Of a stretch of 56,001 nucleotides of DNA, positions 18,798 to 27,170 are shown piece after piece. A program made the position numbers and the translations under genes. The DNA is from CAYSFE01 sp964430225 (GTDB lineage: Bacteria; Patescibacteriota; Dojkabacteria; GCA-016699595; JBAXKR01). The stretch spans positions 1-56,001 of the forward strand of contig CAYSFE010000004.1 of assembly GCA_964430225.1 (NCBI GenBank), in the 5' to 3' direction. The stretch's first letter is position 1, and every line of letters starts with the position of its first letter. The notes below the pieces were generated by a model. It saw nothing but the letters and a program-made list of their open reading frames with translations. It searched no databases and had not been told where the DNA came from.

Positions 18798-19310
18798 CTA
18801 TTCATTATATTTGAGCTTATTAGTCTGCATATCTATAGTTACATCTTTATATACTTTTCCACCTAAATCAAAAGATATTGTATGTTCCCCAAATTCTAAA
18901 GCTACTATTAGATATATTATTCCTGGGAAAATACCTAATATAAAGTAAATTATGAAACTAGATAACTTAAAATCCGATCTTTTATTACATGTACATCTCG
19001 TAGACTCTTTTTTAAGTATATAGTTCTGTTTTACTAAATAGTCTAATAATACTTGAGTTTTTTCTGTCATGGCAACGTATGCTTCAAGTTTTAATCTACT
19101 ATAAATAATCTCTGATAATGATTTAAAGTATAGTAAAGACATACTCACTAATAATAATAAAAAACCTAACATACCCATAAAAACGAAGGAGAGTAGATCT
19201 GTAGTTATTGAATTTAGGGAAATTAGTAAGAAAATTATTGAAACTATGTATACAATAATGGTTGCAAAAATTGGTGTGGTTGATGAGATGCTGATAAATT
19301 TATTCTTCAT
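18798..19310 (-). CDS. Hypothetical membrane protein, three helices
   Basis: A 170-residue protein with hydrophobic segments at about 12-33, 40-62 and 117-138. A cytoplasmic-looking loop between helices 2 and 3 holds a C-x-C motif (RCTCNKR). The last 30 residues are soluble (FDLGGKVYKDVTID). No family recognised. It converges with the SRAP gene and is followed upstream by another unrecognised gene. Confidence 0.55.
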   Translation of the reverse strand: MKNKFISISSTTPIFATIIVYIVSIIFLLISLNSITTDLLSFVFMGMLGFLLLLVSMSLLYFKSLSEIIYSRLKLEAYVAMTEKTQVLLDYLVKQNYILKKESTRCTCNKRSDFKLSSFIIYFILGIFPGIIYLIVALEFGEHTISFDLGGKVYKDVTIDMQTNKLKYNE

Positions 19311-19380
19311 ATTGTAATAATCTTATCATAAATGGGGTAGGTTATTAGATGAAATTAGGAACTATTTTTAATATTTACAA

Positions 19381-19806
19381 TTAACTTTTAATTTTATCTT
19401 TATACCTTTTATTAAGATCATCTAACTCTGAATTAGTGAAGTATTGTTTACGAAACCCTCCTAAAGAAGAAAGGAATATTCCATTTTCGTCTACACTGGC
19501 ATTGTTATAGAAATAAAATACTGCATCACCATATTTAATCCATAAAGTTGATATTAATTCTGTTATCAACCCTTGTTGATAGATTGTAGTATCCCTTCTT
19601 TTAAGAATCTCCAATATATCAATGTCAGAAATTTCTCTTTCCCATAAACCAAAAAGATCATAATAAACAAAATGATTTGTACGTTCGTCATATTTAACTT
19701 TTATACTTCCTTCTCTCGGATTTCCGTATTCATCCACAGGATTTGCGTAATAGTTTATTATATAATTAATATCATGTGGTTCTATTAATTCATTAAGCTT
19801 TGCCAT
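19381..19806 (-). CDS. Hypothetical soluble protein
   Basis: A 141-residue acidic protein with many aromatic residues, no signal peptide and no membrane helix. It contains NPVDEYGNPREGSIKV and a Tyr/Phe-rich VFYFYNN stretch. I do not recognise it. Coding is supported by an uninterrupted frame and a start at the expected place after an AT-rich promoter-like region. Confidence 0.5.
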   Translation of the reverse strand: MAKLNELIEPHDINYIINYYANPVDEYGNPREGSIKVKYDERTNHFVYYDLFGLWEREISDIDILEILKRRDTTIYQQGLITELISTLWIKYGDAVFYFYNNASVDENGIFLSSLGGFRKQYFTNSELDDLNKRYKDKIKS

Positions 19807-20379
19807 CTAAATATTTTTATAGTTAATTGGTGAAATTGTATTACTAGTTTAAGGATATAACAATATTATCAGGATACGGGAAATAGTTCACTTGATAATC
19901 AACTAATTGATCTGGAACCTTAAAAAATCTTGTCAGTTTTTGATAAAAATAAAGAATACCCCAAATCAGGAAGAATGAGGTAAATTAATAGATCAAATTA
20001 GGAATTATTACTCTATCAAAGCTTAGAATGTATTAGTATACTCAAGATTACTCAATTGTTGAAAAGTTTTCCATGGATATAGCACCTTCTGGTGAGAAAG
20101 AATTTCAAATTTTTCAAAATGTGTACGATCTTATCATTCTAGATTTAATGTTCCTTAAGATTAGTGAGCTTAGGTATTAAAAAAGATTAGACAGAAAGAT
20201 AACAAAATCCTCTTAATAGTTTTGATTGCAAAGATCTTAGTTAAAGAGAATATTGATTTATTTGAATTATAGTAAAATATGGCGACTATTTAGAAATTCT
20301 ATGATAGGTTGTTACTTTGCTTTTGCAATCATTTAACTGACTTCTGGATTTACAAAATCAATCCAAATTGTAAGTATAG
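19807..20379. other. Long non-coding stretch, AT-rich
   Basis: About 570 bases without a convincing ORF on either strand, which is rare in this compact window. It contains the left copy of a 69-base degenerate repeat. The rest shows no tRNA, CRISPR or hairpin-terminator pattern that I can see. It may be a decayed gene or remnant of an inserted element. Confidence 0.6.
19914..19982 (+). repeat. Left copy of a degenerate 69-base direct repeat
   Basis: Aligns by eye with 21097-21165 at about 52 of 70 columns with one gap in each copy. The best block is the 3' end (GGAAGAATGAGGTA here, GGAAGAATGGGGTA in the right copy). High AT content inflates apparent identity, but the ordered blocks span the whole length. 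Confidence 0.5.
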
Positions 20380-20385
20380 TATAAT
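20380..20385 (+). promoter_or_regulatory. -10 box TATAAT, predicted leaderless, for the hypothetical gene at 20392
   Basis: A perfect TATAAT ends 6 nt before the ATG at 20392. No convincing -35 at 16-18 nt is visible. Confidence 0.45.
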
Positions 20386-20391
20386 GTATGT

Positions 20392-21006
20392 ATGTCTAAG
20401 AATTTATTAAGAATAAAACTAAAAGGTAGAAGTATATTAAAGCTTGCCTTGCAAGCAAATAAACGGGACTTCACATTAACTCTCCCTAAATTATTGTTAG
20501 GAAAAATTGAAATGGATACACATATGTCTTTGCATACAGGTAATCAGCGGGATAGACAGACTTTTAAGCTTACAAGTTTAAGAAATAGCGGGAAAGAAAA
20601 TATAGAAACTGTGAAGAATTTGTTTTCACAAAATGAGAAGTTTGCAAAGTGGGTACGTATGAATGGTATTGATATTACGGGTCCAAGATATGTTGATTAT
20701 GATACTACTGGATATAACATATTATGGCACTTTTCATTTTCCTTAGAAGGCTGGGATGACATTAAATACTTGGCTGAAACAAAAACTAATGATAAAAAAT
20801 TCAAGTATGTATTAGATATTGTAACTTTAAATAAAGTGTTTCGCACAATAACGATTTACTGGGCAGTAGGAAAAAATGTTGAAAGTGTGAATATTGCTCA
20901 CAAAGGCAACTTTGATGATTTATTTTTACTTAAAGAAAAGACTATTGACGACCATGAATATACGCACCTATTTCTTTTTAAGTTTGATGAGAATGTTCTC
21001 AAATAG
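20392..21006 (+). CDS. Hypothetical protein inside the repeat-flanked segment
   Basis: A 204-residue soluble protein, Lys-rich at the N-terminus (RIKLKGRSILKLALQANKRD), with no signal or membrane helix and no motif I recognise. It contains LTLPKLLLGKIEMDTHMSLH and an aromatic SFSLEGWDDIKYL segment. It is the only gene between the two degenerate 69-base repeats and is isolated from neighbours on both sides, which fits a cargo gene of an old insertion, but the function is unknown. Confidence 0.55.
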   Translation: MSKNLLRIKLKGRSILKLALQANKRDFTLTLPKLLLGKIEMDTHMSLHTGNQRDRQTFKLTSLRNSGKENIETVKNLFSQNEKFAKWVRMNGIDITGPRYVDYDTTGYNILWHFSFSLEGWDDIKYLAETKTNDKKFKYVLDIVTLNKVFRTITIYWAVGKNVESVNIAHKGNFDDLFLLKEKTIDDHEYTHLFLFKFDENVLK

Positions 21007-21096
21007 ATAAAATACCTCCCTAATAAGCAATATTCCACTTTGGAAATACATTTACTCACAAGATGAATTATACATTTTCAATGTAAAATACTGTAT

Positions 21097-21165
21097 AGAA
21101 ACTTCAAAAAACCCTATCAGTCTTTGATATTGATAAAAATACTCCCAAAATGGAAGAATGGGGTA
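21097..21165 (+). repeat. Right copy of a degenerate 69-base direct repeat, running into the tRNA-His 3' end
   Basis: Homologous to 19914-19982. Its last 7 bases (21159-21165) are the CCA end, discriminator and last acceptor-stem bases of tRNA-His on the minus strand. Confidence 0.5.
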
Positions 21166-21235
21166 GCTGACCGGATTTGAACCGGCAACCTCCGCTGCCA
21201 CAGAGCGGCGCTCTAACCAATTGAGCTACAGCCAC
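21159..21235 (-). tRNA. tRNA-His (GTG)
   Basis: Cloverleaf read on the minus strand: acceptor GTGGCTG pairs with CAGCTAC, the anticodon loop is CTGTGGC (anticodon GTG), and the T arm is GCCGGTTCAAATCCGGT. The base before the 5' end (21236) gives G-1, which can pair with discriminator C73, the identity feature of tRNA-His. CCA is encoded. Confidence 0.95.
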
Positions 21236-21278
21236 CATATATATGAGATATTATATCAAATAGTCGGTATATATTTCC

Positions 21279-22529
21279 TTATTTTATCGTAAAATCTTCA
21301 AAGAATATGTGATTCCCTGATACTCCTTGTTTCTTAAACTGTTTCTTTAAGTCTTTCATCATAGGAAGTGGTCCACACATAAGGATATCAATGCCTTTAA
21401 TAGGGGATAGTTTCATAATCTTTTCTACATCTATTCTTCCTTCTTTTTTAGATATATATGGAACATATTTAATACCAGATTCTTTAATCGCTTTTTGATA
21501 AATTAAGTGTTCTTCTGCACTTACTACATGTATTAATGTTATCTCTTTATTCGATACTTCTTTTAACATACTAAGAAATGGGGTTATTCCTATTCCTCCT
21601 GCTATCCATAGTTGTTTGTTTCTCTTTGAGTATTTTCCAAATGCTCCATATGGTCCCTCTATCTTAACCAAAGTATCTGGGTTAAGTTGATGAAGTCTGT
21701 TTGTATAATCTCCTGAACGCTTTGCTATTACCTTTATCAGTTCGTCTTTAGGATTAGAAGCAAAGGAAAATGGATGTATTTCATTTGTAATATATTTGCT
21801 TTGGAAACTAAAGAAAGCAAATTGACCAGCTTTGTAGATCATCTTTTTATCAACTTCTTTAAGAGATATTTCTGTAATATCTTCAGTAATATTTACTACA
21901 CTTTTAACTAGGTAGGTATATCTCTTAACTAATAGTTTAAAAAGTAGGGTTCTGTATACATATGATATGAGAGCTAAGACGCAAAATCCTAGTATATAGT
22001 ATCTTAGAAAGCCTGCCGAGGTGTTACTAGGTATTAGGAATACATGAATAGAAGCTAAGAATAGACTAAGACCTAGTATCTTATGTATTCCTTTCCACCT
22101 GTGATACCTAACAGATATGAAGAGGGTAATAACTAAAACTATGACAAAAATATCTAATGCTAAGAGACCAGCTACAACATCTATATTCTTTTCAGGTGGA
22201 AGAATAAGCGAAATAAATTTATCTTGATATCTTAAAAGTAAAAGAAGTGGATGTTGAATTAAAAATATGAGAGCAAATATGCCTGTAAGTCTATGAGAGA
22301 TGTATAGCTTATCTAATCCCATGAAAATATTCTCAAGGAATTTTGCTCGGGTACTAAGAATGAAATTGAAGCAATAAAAAACAATTCCACTAAGAGCAAC
22401 AGCTTTGGAAAAGAAAACGAGATAGTTCACTTCTCCAAACTTAATAGTTTCTTGATAAAGAAAAATAGAAGGGATAAGTGCAAATACACAAATTAAAAAT
22501 AAACCTAAATTTCTTCTAGCAAAATTCAT
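21279..22529 (-). CDS. Ferric reductase-like flavocytochrome (heme-binding membrane domain plus FAD/NAD(P)H reductase)
   Basis: A 416-residue protein. Residues 1-200 form six membrane helices with paired heme-ligand histidines H79, H93, H149 and H162, the ferric reductase/NOX membrane-domain pattern. Residues 205-416 form a ferredoxin-NADP reductase-like module: FAD motif HPFSFAS (252-258), nucleotide loop GGIGITP (311-317) and CGP (385-387). It should pass electrons from NAD(P)H through FAD and two hemes across the membrane to an external acceptor. It is divergently transcribed from a membrane-anchored cytochrome b5 protein, a plausible acceptor. Confidence 0.87.
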   Translation of the reverse strand: MNFARRNLGLFLICVFALIPSIFLYQETIKFGEVNYLVFFSKAVALSGIVFYCFNFILSTRAKFLENIFMGLDKLYISHRLTGIFALIFLIQHPLLLLLRYQDKFISLILPPEKNIDVVAGLLALDIFVIVLVITLFISVRYHRWKGIHKILGLSLFLASIHVFLIPSNTSAGFLRYYILGFCVLALISYVYRTLLFKLLVKRYTYLVKSVVNITEDITEISLKEVDKKMIYKAGQFAFFSFQSKYITNEIHPFSFASNPKDELIKVIAKRSGDYTNRLHQLNPDTLVKIEGPYGAFGKYSKRNKQLWIAGGIGITPFLSMLKEVSNKEITLIHVVSAEEHLIYQKAIKESGIKYVPYISKKEGRIDVEKIMKLSPIKGIDILMCGPLPMMKDLKKQFKKQGVSGNHIFFEDFTIK

Positions 22530-22536
22530 CTTAAAA

Positions 22537-22542
22537 AGTGTA
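22537..22542 (-). promoter_or_regulatory. -10 box TACACT, predicted leaderless, for the ferric reductase-like gene
   Basis: On the minus strand TACACT ends 7 nt before the ATG. No strong -35 element is visible. Confidence 0.35.
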
Positions 22543-22591
22543 ACATCTAAACTACCATAATCTACATTATATATATTAACTCAAATCGATC

Positions 22592-22996
22592 ATGAACTCT
22601 AAAGGTATTATTATCCTTGCCTCAGTAATACTTGTTTTGATACTAGTTCCATTTAGTATATTCTTTTTAAGTAGTGGAGCTAGTAGCCAAAATACATCAA
22701 GCACATCCTCATCATCTAAAAGTGTTTCCACATCATCTGCTTCAACAAGTGTAAAATTAACATCTTCTGAAACTGCTAAACATAACACTGAGTCTGACTG
22801 CTATATGATAGTAAATGGAAAGGTATATGATGTAACTACATATTTACCAGTTCATCCAGGTGGAGCTTCGAGAATAATTCAGTATTGTGGTAAAGATGGA
22901 ACTCAAGCATTTGATACAAAGGGTGGAGAAGGACAGCATAGTAATAGGGCAAATAACGATTTAAGTAGTTTATATAAAGGGGATTTAGTGAATTAA
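22592..22996 (+). CDS. Membrane-anchored cytochrome b5-like heme protein
   Basis: A 134-residue protein: anchor helix at 4-28, Ser/Thr linker (30-60), then a cytochrome b5 fold with YMIVNGKVYDVTTYL, the axial-ligand motif HPGG (H88) and the second ligand H116 in GQHSNRA. The heme domain should lie outside the membrane. It sits next to and divergent from a ferric reductase-like flavocytochrome, so both may form an extracytoplasmic electron-transfer pair. Its last 12 bases overlap the 3' end of the GT2 gene on the other strand. Confidence 0.88.
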   Translation: MNSKGIIILASVILVLILVPFSIFFLSSGASSQNTSSTSSSSKSVSTSSASTSVKLTSSETAKHNTESDCYMIVNGKVYDVTTYLPVHPGGASRIIQYCGKDGTQAFDTKGGEGQHSNRANNDLSSLYKGDLVN

Positions 22997-23755
22997 ATTT
23001 TCAAATAGTTCAATGTAGTGTTTTTCAAGTAATTCTCTATTTCTATTTTGTAGATCTGTAATACCCTCTGTATTAAGATTACTTGTGTTATAGAAATTAT
23101 ATATATAAAGCGGTTCAGATAAGTTTAATCCTTTAATTTGGGTGAGTAACCTTAAAAAGATTTCGTAATCATTATTAGTAGATCTATTATCTCTTTTCTC
23201 AATTCTTAAACCTACTTTTTCAGATATTTCTCGTTTGTAGAAAAGAGTACAGTGATTTAATCCCTCGTGTTCTGGGTGAAACTTCAGGAAATTTAAAATA
23301 CTTTTGAAACTTGATATGTCTGTATTTTTAATAATATATTGTTTATTATTCTTGTCGACTCTTAAAATAGAACCTACAACATATGTATAATTATTATCCT
23401 TAATAGCATCTAGTCTTAACTTTAAACTGTTTTTAGTAAAGGTATCATCAGCATCTAAAACACAAATATAATCACCAATAGCTTTTAATATACCAGTGTT
23501 AACAGGGGCATCAACTCCTAGGTTATTTTTATGCTTAATATATTTTATAACAATGTCTTTGTTATTTTTTATAATCTCTTTAATGATCTCTTCCGTATTA
23601 TCAGTACTTGCATCGTCAACTATTATTATTTCTATATCATAACTTTGTTTTAGAGATTCTTGGGTAATTACCGAATTAATAGTTCTTAATAAATGTTTTC
23701 CATGATTATATGTGGGAATTACAATGGATATAATTGGAAGGGATTCTTTTTTCAT
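22985..23755 (-). CDS. Family 2 glycosyltransferase
   Basis: A 256-residue GT-A enzyme with ISIVIPTYNHGKHLLRTINSV at the N-terminus, IIIVDDASTDNTEE (44-57), and the metal site VLDADDTFT (about 98-106). It has no membrane segment. It resembles envelope-polysaccharide glycosyltransferases; donor and acceptor cannot be deduced. The 3' end overlaps the cytochrome b5 gene on the opposite strand. Confidence 0.85.
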   Translation of the reverse strand: MKKESLPIISIVIPTYNHGKHLLRTINSVITQESLKQSYDIEIIIVDDASTDNTEEIIKEIIKNNKDIVIKYIKHKNNLGVDAPVNTGILKAIGDYICVLDADDTFTKNSLKLRLDAIKDNNYTYVVGSILRVDKNNKQYIIKNTDISSFKSILNFLKFHPEHEGLNHCTLFYKREISEKVGLRIEKRDNRSTNNDYEIFLRLLTQIKGLNLSEPLYIYNFYNTSNLNTEGITDLQNRNRELLEKHYIELFENLIH

Positions 23756-23770
23756 ATTAGTATAAATATA

Positions 23771-23844
23771 CGTGCCCGGGACGATTCGAACGTCCGACCT
23801 ACTGCTTAGAAGGCAGTTGCTCTATCCAGCTGAGCTACGGGCAC
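23771..23844 (-). tRNA. tRNA-Arg (TCT)
   Basis: Acceptor GTGCCCG pairs with CGGGCAC, discriminator G, anticodon loop CTTCTAA (anticodon TCT), T arm GGACGTTCGAATCGTCC. The CCA end is not encoded, unlike the neighbouring tRNA-Asp. Confidence 0.95.
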
Positions 23845-23860
23845 ATGATCTAAGGCATTA

Positions 23861-23937
23861 TGGCGGGACAGGCCGGGATCGAACCGGTAACCTCTCGCGT
23901 GACAGGCGAGTGCTCTAACCAATTGAGCTACTGTCCC
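23861..23937 (-). tRNA. tRNA-Asp (GTC)
   Basis: Acceptor GGGACAG pairs with CTGTCCC, discriminator G73, anticodon loop CTGTCAC (anticodon GTC), CCA encoded. It lies 16 nt upstream of tRNA-Arg in the same orientation. Confidence 0.95.
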
Positions 23938-23984
23938 AACTTAGACATTATACTATTACCTTCACCTAATTTGAAAGAGGTTTA

Positions 23985-24380
23985 TTAATCTCCCTGTTGA
24001 GTAAAAGGGTCTTCTAAAGGTTTAAATCCTTTGAGAATATTAATTATACTTAATAGTATTCCTGTTTGGTCATTTAATGGGTATAAATAGGGTAACTTAG
24101 TATCTCTCAATGATTTTATTAAATCATCATTTTTCCCAACATCAACAAGAAATGTAGCATTTGGAAACGCAGTCATTCTTTCTCTATAAGTTTTTATTAT
24201 ACTTTCTACTGTTTGTCCTGCAGCTCCCATCAATACAACTGCAACTCGAAGATTTGGTAGTAAGTAAGCATAATGTCTTAAATCTGCATCAATAAAATAT
24301 TTTACAAAGGAAGGCTTAAAACTGCCTTTATATTCAGGATTGTTTTCATGAGGTATAACAGCAACAATAGGTCTTTCCAA
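23985..24380 (-). CDS. Hypothetical protein, start uncertain
   Basis: The frame is open from an ATG at 24440, but that ATG lies inside tRNA-Leu, so it is unlikely to be the start. I chose TTG at 24380, giving MERPIVAVIPHENN and about 131 residues; an ATT slightly upstream is another option. The protein has a VAVVLMGAAGQTVESI segment and ends PLEDPFTQQGD. No family recognised. It could be a fragment of a longer gene interrupted at the tRNA. Confidence 0.4.
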   Translation of the reverse strand: MERPIVAVIPHENNPEYKGSFKPSFVKYFIDADLRHYAYLLPNLRVAVVLMGAAGQTVESIIKTYRERMTAFPNATFLVDVGKNDDLIKSLRDTKLPYLYPLNDQTGILLSIINILKGFKPLEDPFTQQGD

Positions 24381-24413
24381 TAAAATATACTTATAAATAA
24401 ATGGGGTAGTATA

Positions 24414-24497
24414 TGCCGGGAAGAAGATTTGAACTTCCACAGGATTTCTCCCGCTACCACCTCAAGGTAGTGCGTCTACCAATTTCGCCATCCCGGC
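24414..24497 (-). tRNA. tRNA-Leu (GAG)
   Basis: Class II tRNA of 84 nt with a long variable arm. Acceptor GCCGGGA pairs with TCCCGGC, discriminator A, anticodon loop TTGAGGT (anticodon GAG). CCA is not encoded. Confidence 0.93.
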
Positions 24498-24507
24498 ATA
24501 CTTGGTA

Positions 24508-25239
24508 TTATATCCCTTTATATCCCTTGTCCTCAATATATTTAAGAAGATCTTTAGAACCTTCTTTAATAATCTCTCCTTTCTTAAGTACTAATACTCT
24601 ATCAGGGGATATATATTCAAATACTCGGTTATAGTGGGTGATAAGCATGATTGAAGTATCTTTATTCTTCTCCTTGTAGTCAGAAATAGCCTTAAAAACG
24701 ATCTTTAAAGCATCTACATCAAGTCCAGAATCAGTTTCATCTAGGATTATGAGTTTAGGCTTAAGAAGAAGTAATTGTAGTATTTCAGTTCTTTTCTTTT
24801 CTCCTCCCGAGAATCCTTCGTTAAGATTTCTATCCATGAAAGATTCCTCCATATCCAGTTCTTTAAGTTTTTCTCTTAGAAGCTTTCTAAATTCAAAAAC
24901 ATTTAGTTTCTTTTCTTTAGGTAGTCTTGCATTAAGTGAAGCTCTAAGAAATTGAGCTAGGTTTAGTCCAGGTATTTCAAAAGGATATTGAAAAGCTAAG
25001 TATATTCCTAAAACTGATCTTTCATTTGTTGATAGTTTTGATATATCTTTATTCTTAAATGATATATTTCCTTTTACTAAGTAGTCAGGATTACCCATAA
25101 TGATTTGAGCAAGACTACTCTTACCTGAACCATTAGGTCCCATAATAGCTACTATCTCTCCTTCTTTAATATCAAAGGAGATATCTTTTAGTACTTCTTT
25201 TTTTTCTATGCTTCCAGAGAGCTTTGAAACTTTTAACAT
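24508..25239 (-). CDS. sufC: Fe-S cluster assembly ATPase SufC
   Basis: A 243-residue ABC ATPase: Walker A GPNGSGKSS (34-42), signature EGFSGGEKKR (141-150), Walker B LIILDETDSGLD (163-174) and H-loop H202. The FSGGEKKR-TEILQ run and the LDETDSGLD box are characteristic of SufC rather than transport ATPases. It normally works with SufB and SufD to build Fe-S clusters. Neither lies next to it; the gene follows a ferredoxin gene 3 nt upstream, as a WecA-like/ferredoxin/sufC string. Confidence 0.93.
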   Translation of the reverse strand: MLKVSKLSGSIEKKEVLKDISFDIKEGEIVAIMGPNGSGKSSLAQIIMGNPDYLVKGNISFKNKDISKLSTNERSVLGIYLAFQYPFEIPGLNLAQFLRASLNARLPKEKKLNVFEFRKLLREKLKELDMEESFMDRNLNEGFSGGEKKRTEILQLLLLKPKLIILDETDSGLDVDALKIVFKAISDYKEKNKDTSIMLITHYNRVFEYISPDRVLVLKKGEIIKEGSKDLLKYIEDKGYKGI

Positions 25240-25242
25240 ATG

Positions 25243-25503
25243 TTAAGTGTTTGGGTATATCTGTTTTCCAGTATCGTCTTGAATGATTATTGCAAATACT
25301 GGGCAACTCATTGCTCCAGCCATGACTGTTTCAAGATCGTCATAGTCAGTAGAGGATATTAGGTAAGCTAGATTTTGATCATCCATTGCAAATGTAAGTG
25401 GAGCTATTGCAGAACATGATGCTGCACCTATGCAAATACCTCTATCTACTTTAATACTTACTGTTTTACCATCTCTTGTTTTTATCTTTTTAAATTCATC
25501 CAT
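25243..25503 (-). CDS. Small ferredoxin with three cluster cysteines (likely [3Fe-4S])
   Basis: An 86-residue protein with the single-cluster ferredoxin pattern. Ligands seen are C24, C30 and C67 (SCPVFAI), while the position of the usual second Cys is A27 (CIGAASC). This variant usually carries a [3Fe-4S] cluster or a weakly ligated [4Fe-4S]. It lies 3 nt upstream of sufC and 11 nt downstream of the WecA-like gene, suggesting cotranscription. Probable role: one-electron carrier. Confidence 0.85.
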   Translation of the reverse strand: MDEFKKIKTRDGKTVSIKVDRGICIGAASCSAIAPLTFAMDDQNLAYLISSTDYDDLETVMAGAMSCPVFAIIIQDDTGKQIYPNT

Positions 25504-25514
25504 GTGTATATATT

Positions 25515-26720
25515 TTAATATGCATATTTTTGTTCCGGAGATTGATTTCCATTTGAAGGAATTCCCTCATCTGGTTTTCGCTCTTCCAATTTCTTCTTCT
25601 CATTTCTACTTTTCACTCTCAGTATTATACTAACAGTTAGAAGAAAAGCTATACCTAAAAAGGCTACAAGTAAAAGTAAGGTTATCCTATTACTTCCAGT
25701 AGAAGCAATTGTAATAATTGCAAAGATCCCTATGAATAAATATTCTGTAATTATTACTTGAAACTTACTAAGACCTAAGCTTAAGAATCTATGATGTAAG
25801 TGAGTCTTATCTGATATTGCTAGTAGCTTAAAAGGATTTACTTCCTGATTCCTATGAATTCTACCAACAAGCACCCAAAGCATATCTAGTAGAGGAATCA
25901 TTAATACAAGTATGGAAGATGCGGACTTGGTATCACCCAGTATTGCAAGAATTGCCAGTATATATCCAAATACATGTGATCCAGCTGTTCCATTAAATGC
26001 TTTTCCTGGTAGGAAGTTATAAGGAAGAAATCCTAATAGGGAACCTATGAAGATAATACAAAGAACTGTAACTATATAGTTGCCGGATGCTAAGCTTACC
26101 ACTCCAATAGTAGATGCAATGATTATACATATGCCTGTTTGTAAGCCATCTAATGCATCTATCCAAGCAATTGCATTTATCACTATCATAATCCAAGCAA
26201 TGGTAATTAGATCAGATGGGAGATTAAGCTTTAACATAGTATCTCCTATCTTAAAGAGTTCTACAGTATATAGACTGAGATTTATTTGAGGAAATAGCTC
26301 TCCTCCAATTTGACTAAAACTACTTCCACTAAGTACAAAAGCAAGTGCTGCTAAAAAATGTCCTAGTAATTGTGTTTTACCGGACAGATCAAATTTATCA
26401 TCTAATACCCCAACTATAAAGATGATACCAACACCTATCATCATTCCAGATAACATATGTAGTTGAGATGGTAAGAATAGTGCAATGACTATTAAAAAAG
26501 CAGGAATAATTGCTAGTCCTCCTGATTTAGGAACTATTCTATCGTGTAATACTTTATGTGCACTTCTATCAGTAGCACTTCTTAATTTAGCAGGCAGATC
26601 TACAATTCCAAGGTTCTTAGCTAAGATTCCCATTATTGGAGAAAGTAAAAAAGATATTCCAAATGCCCAAAAGAAGTATGGGAGTAAATTCTTGTATTGT
26701 CCCAATATGGATAGATCCAT
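25515..26720 (-). CDS. MraY/WecA/TagO-type undecaprenyl-phosphate sugar-1-phosphate transferase
   Basis: A 401-residue polytopic enzyme with about eleven helices. Conserved active-site motifs: VLDDKFDLS (D107, D108), DALDGLQTG (188-196), NGTAGSHVFGY, and a cytoplasmic HLHHRFLSLGL (about 315) typical of the WecA/TagO branch rather than MraY. It transfers HexNAc-1-phosphate from a UDP-sugar to undecaprenyl phosphate and so starts a surface glycan. A cytoplasmic C-terminal tail of about 35 residues is Glu/Lys-rich. Its ATG overlaps the stop of the preceding small membrane protein (TAATG). Confidence 0.88.
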   Translation of the reverse strand: MDLSILGQYKNLLPYFFWAFGISFLLSPIMGILAKNLGIVDLPAKLRSATDRSAHKVLHDRIVPKSGGLAIIPAFLIVIALFLPSQLHMLSGMMIGVGIIFIVGVLDDKFDLSGKTQLLGHFLAALAFVLSGSSFSQIGGELFPQINLSLYTVELFKIGDTMLKLNLPSDLITIAWIMIVINAIAWIDALDGLQTGICIIIASTIGVVSLASGNYIVTVLCIIFIGSLLGFLPYNFLPGKAFNGTAGSHVFGYILAILAILGDTKSASSILVLMIPLLDMLWVLVGRIHRNQEVNPFKLLAISDKTHLHHRFLSLGLSKFQVIITEYLFIGIFAIITIASTGSNRITLLLLVAFLGIAFLLTVSIILRVKSRNEKKKLEERKPDEGIPSNGNQSPEQKYAY

Positions 26721-27163
26721 TATTGTGTAGTTAAAGATAAGATTTCAGTAATACCAATTAACGTAAAAATGTTAATAATATTAAACAATATCAATAGGGT
26801 TATTGTTAGAGGTTTTTCAAGCTCATATAGCTTTCTATATAGGGTTAAAAGTAGAATTAAGATAAATAGTGGAATTACTCCATATCCGATAATTAACATT
26901 TTGGGAAGTATGATCCACTTAGAATCTATTTGAGAAAATAGTAGTGGAATATTTTCTGGTAATACATTCCATTTAGTAAATACCTGAAAAAATATTGAGA
27001 TAAAAGAAAATAGAGATACAAAAAATGTAAACCAAAATGTTGCTGTATTCTTTAGAGGGGTAGATGTAAAAGCTTCTTCTTGAATTTCAACTCTTCTTTT
27101 AAAAGAAAATAGCTTTTCAAACCTAGGTTTTTCTATATCCATTCCAAGTTGTGTATCTTCCAT
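26720..27163 (-). CDS. Small membrane protein, three helices
   Basis: A 147-residue protein: a 45-residue soluble N-terminus, helices at about 43-63, 88-108 and 118-138. The P-E-N-I-P loop after helix 1 (VLPENIPLLFSQID) resembles DUF1648-type small membrane proteins, but I cannot assign it. It heads the WecA-like/ferredoxin/sufC transcription unit and is joined to the transferase gene by TAATG. Confidence 0.6.
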   Translation of the reverse strand: MEDTQLGMDIEKPRFEKLFSFKRRVEIQEEAFTSTPLKNTATFWFTFFVSLFSFISIFFQVFTKWNVLPENIPLLFSQIDSKWIILPKMLIIGYGVIPLFILILLLTLYRKLYELEKPLTITLLILFNIINIFTLIGITEILSLTTQ

Positions 27164-27170
27164 GTTTCTG

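Noticed and set aside
24440..24440. ATG start for the hypothetical gene ending at 23985
   Set aside because: It falls inside tRNA-Leu; a downstream TTG or ATT start is more plausible.
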